DNA of 6,059 nucleotides, taken from positions 1 through 6,059 of the forward strand of contig DUZB01000344.1 of NCBI GenBank assembly GCA_013349725.1, written 5' to 3'. The position numbers and the translations under genes were made by a program. Of the stretch, positions 5,690-6,059 are shown piece after piece. This DNA comes from Deltaproteobacteria bacterium. GTDB taxonomy: Bacteria; Desulfobacterota; DSM-4660; Desulfatiglandales; Desulfatiglandaceae. Under the pieces are notes generated by a model. That model ran no database searches, had not been told where the DNA came from, and saw only the letters and a program-made list of their open reading frames with translations. The stretch's first letter is position 1; each line of letters starts with the position of its first letter.

Positions 5690-5962
5690 GGGATTGCTCG
5701 AAATGACTCATAACTTTGCAGTCTCTGATGGGGTTTTGTTTTTAAGTGCTGCAGGCCTTTCACCGACCCTGTTCTTCCATTTGACGAGGAGAGATATCAT
5801 AGAAGAATAAAAAAGTACAACTTTTCTTCTTTTTCTGGTAAATTAGGTTTATCGTCGTAGTCTTCGGCATGCGTTCCTCCCACTCACTCGGATCAGGCAC
5901 AATGCATCTGTGCAAAGCACTTTTTGGGCTTGGTTCTAACGTGGTCCATTAGGTTTATTTTC
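5690..5962. other. Gene-poor stretch right of the membrane protein
   Basis: Apart from the doubtful small ORF, I see no gene here. There are minor inverted repeats: GCACA/TGTGC at 5897-5913, and AAAAGT/ACTTTT around 5811-5825. No convincing promoter was found for the membrane protein gene, though it must lie here if the gene is expressed on its own. Confidence 0.4.
5760..5870 (-). CDS. Doubtful small ORF upstream of the membrane protein gene
   Basis: This is a 36-codon ORF starting ATG 5870, with GGGAGGA ending four bases before it, which is the best Shine-Dalgarno in the right-hand 400 bases. The product begins MPKTTTINLIYQKKKK and ends MEEQGR; no family is recognised. Competing small frames overlap it: a GTG-started frame encoding EDYDDKPNLPEKEEKL, whose TGA overlaps the ATG of a 31-codon frame beginning MISLLVKWKNRVGE. 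Only one can be real, and the region may be non-coding or a decayed gene. Confidence 0.25.
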   Translation of the reverse strand: MPKTTTINLIYQKKKKSCTFLFFYDISPRQMEEQGR

Positions 5963-6048
5963 TTACTCATAATCTTACTCGTAATCATAATCGGGCAGCT
6001 CTAAAATAGGCCGTAAAAGAGTAAGATTATGATTACGATTAAGATTAT
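5963..6048. repeat. Inverted pair of five-unit GATTAN hexamer arrays
   Basis: At 6019-6048 five hexamers run in tandem: GAGTAA, GATTAT, GATTAC, GATTAA, GATTAT. At 5963-5992 the complement of the same pattern appears: TTACTC, ATAATC, TTACTC, GTAATC, ATAATC. The inner 26 bases (5967-5992 and 6025-6050) are inverted copies with 25 of 26 matches, separated by 32 bases. The structure could form a long hairpin or be the end of a dispersed repeat element reaching past the window. Confidence 0.8.
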
Positions 6049-6059
6049 GACCTTCCGAA

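Noticed and set aside
5801..5834. Terminator or promoter in the AGAAG...CTTCT stretch
   Set aside because: The stem needs a five-base bulge and consists mostly of A-T pairs, and the -35/-10 candidates are wrongly spaced.

Overview
The window is ordinary bacterial chromosome carrying four protein genes and one partial gene, all on the minus strand, plus a small regulatory leader, a gene fossil and two kinds of repeat. Gene content, moderate GC and the repeat style (an element with the GTCATTCCCGCG palindrome and TAAAAAGTC ends, and GATTAN hexamer arrays) point to a sulfate-reducer-like member of the Desulfobacterota. That placement is recognition from memory, not a computed result.

Region 1 (1-2040) holds the first two steps of the shikimate pathway. 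A class I DAHP synthase gene (620-1732) is followed after 40 bases by aroB (3-dehydroquinate synthase, 1-579, cut by the window edge). The 5' leader of this pair is the most interesting item in the window. It contains a 25-codon leader peptide (1858-1935) with a good Shine-Dalgarno and a nine-residue core FLYYWLYFY. After it come mutually exclusive RNA pairings and an intrinsic terminator with a seven-U tract (1800-1832). This is the layout of a ribosome-mediated transcription attenuator, here with Phe, Tyr and Trp codons together in front of the enzyme common to all three pathways. A possible promoter with a TTGACA box lies at about 1988-2016.

Region 2 (2041-2246) is gene-free today. It contains a roughly 50-codon fossil of a HerA-like (DUF853/YjgR-type) helicase gene that starts immediately after the stop codon of the next gene and appears to have lost its interior.

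Region 3 (2247-4946) is a probable two-gene operon. A 640-residue cNMP-binding/CBS-pair/DUF294 protein is followed by a DnaQ-type 3'-5' exonuclease, a pairing seen in many proteobacteria. The DUF294 nucleotidyltransferase-like domain keeps its GSEGR loop but has lost both aspartates of the expected DxD motif, so it is probably a non-catalytic sensor or scaffold.

Region 4 (4947-6059) starts with a 149-bp MITE-like element: 27-bp nearly perfect inverted ends, a palindromic 10-bp flank that may be a target duplication, and two internal palindromes. A gene for a four-helix membrane protein of unknown function follows (5201-5689). After it comes about 370 bases with at most a doubtful small ORF, ending in two inverted arrays of five GATTAN-like hexamers.
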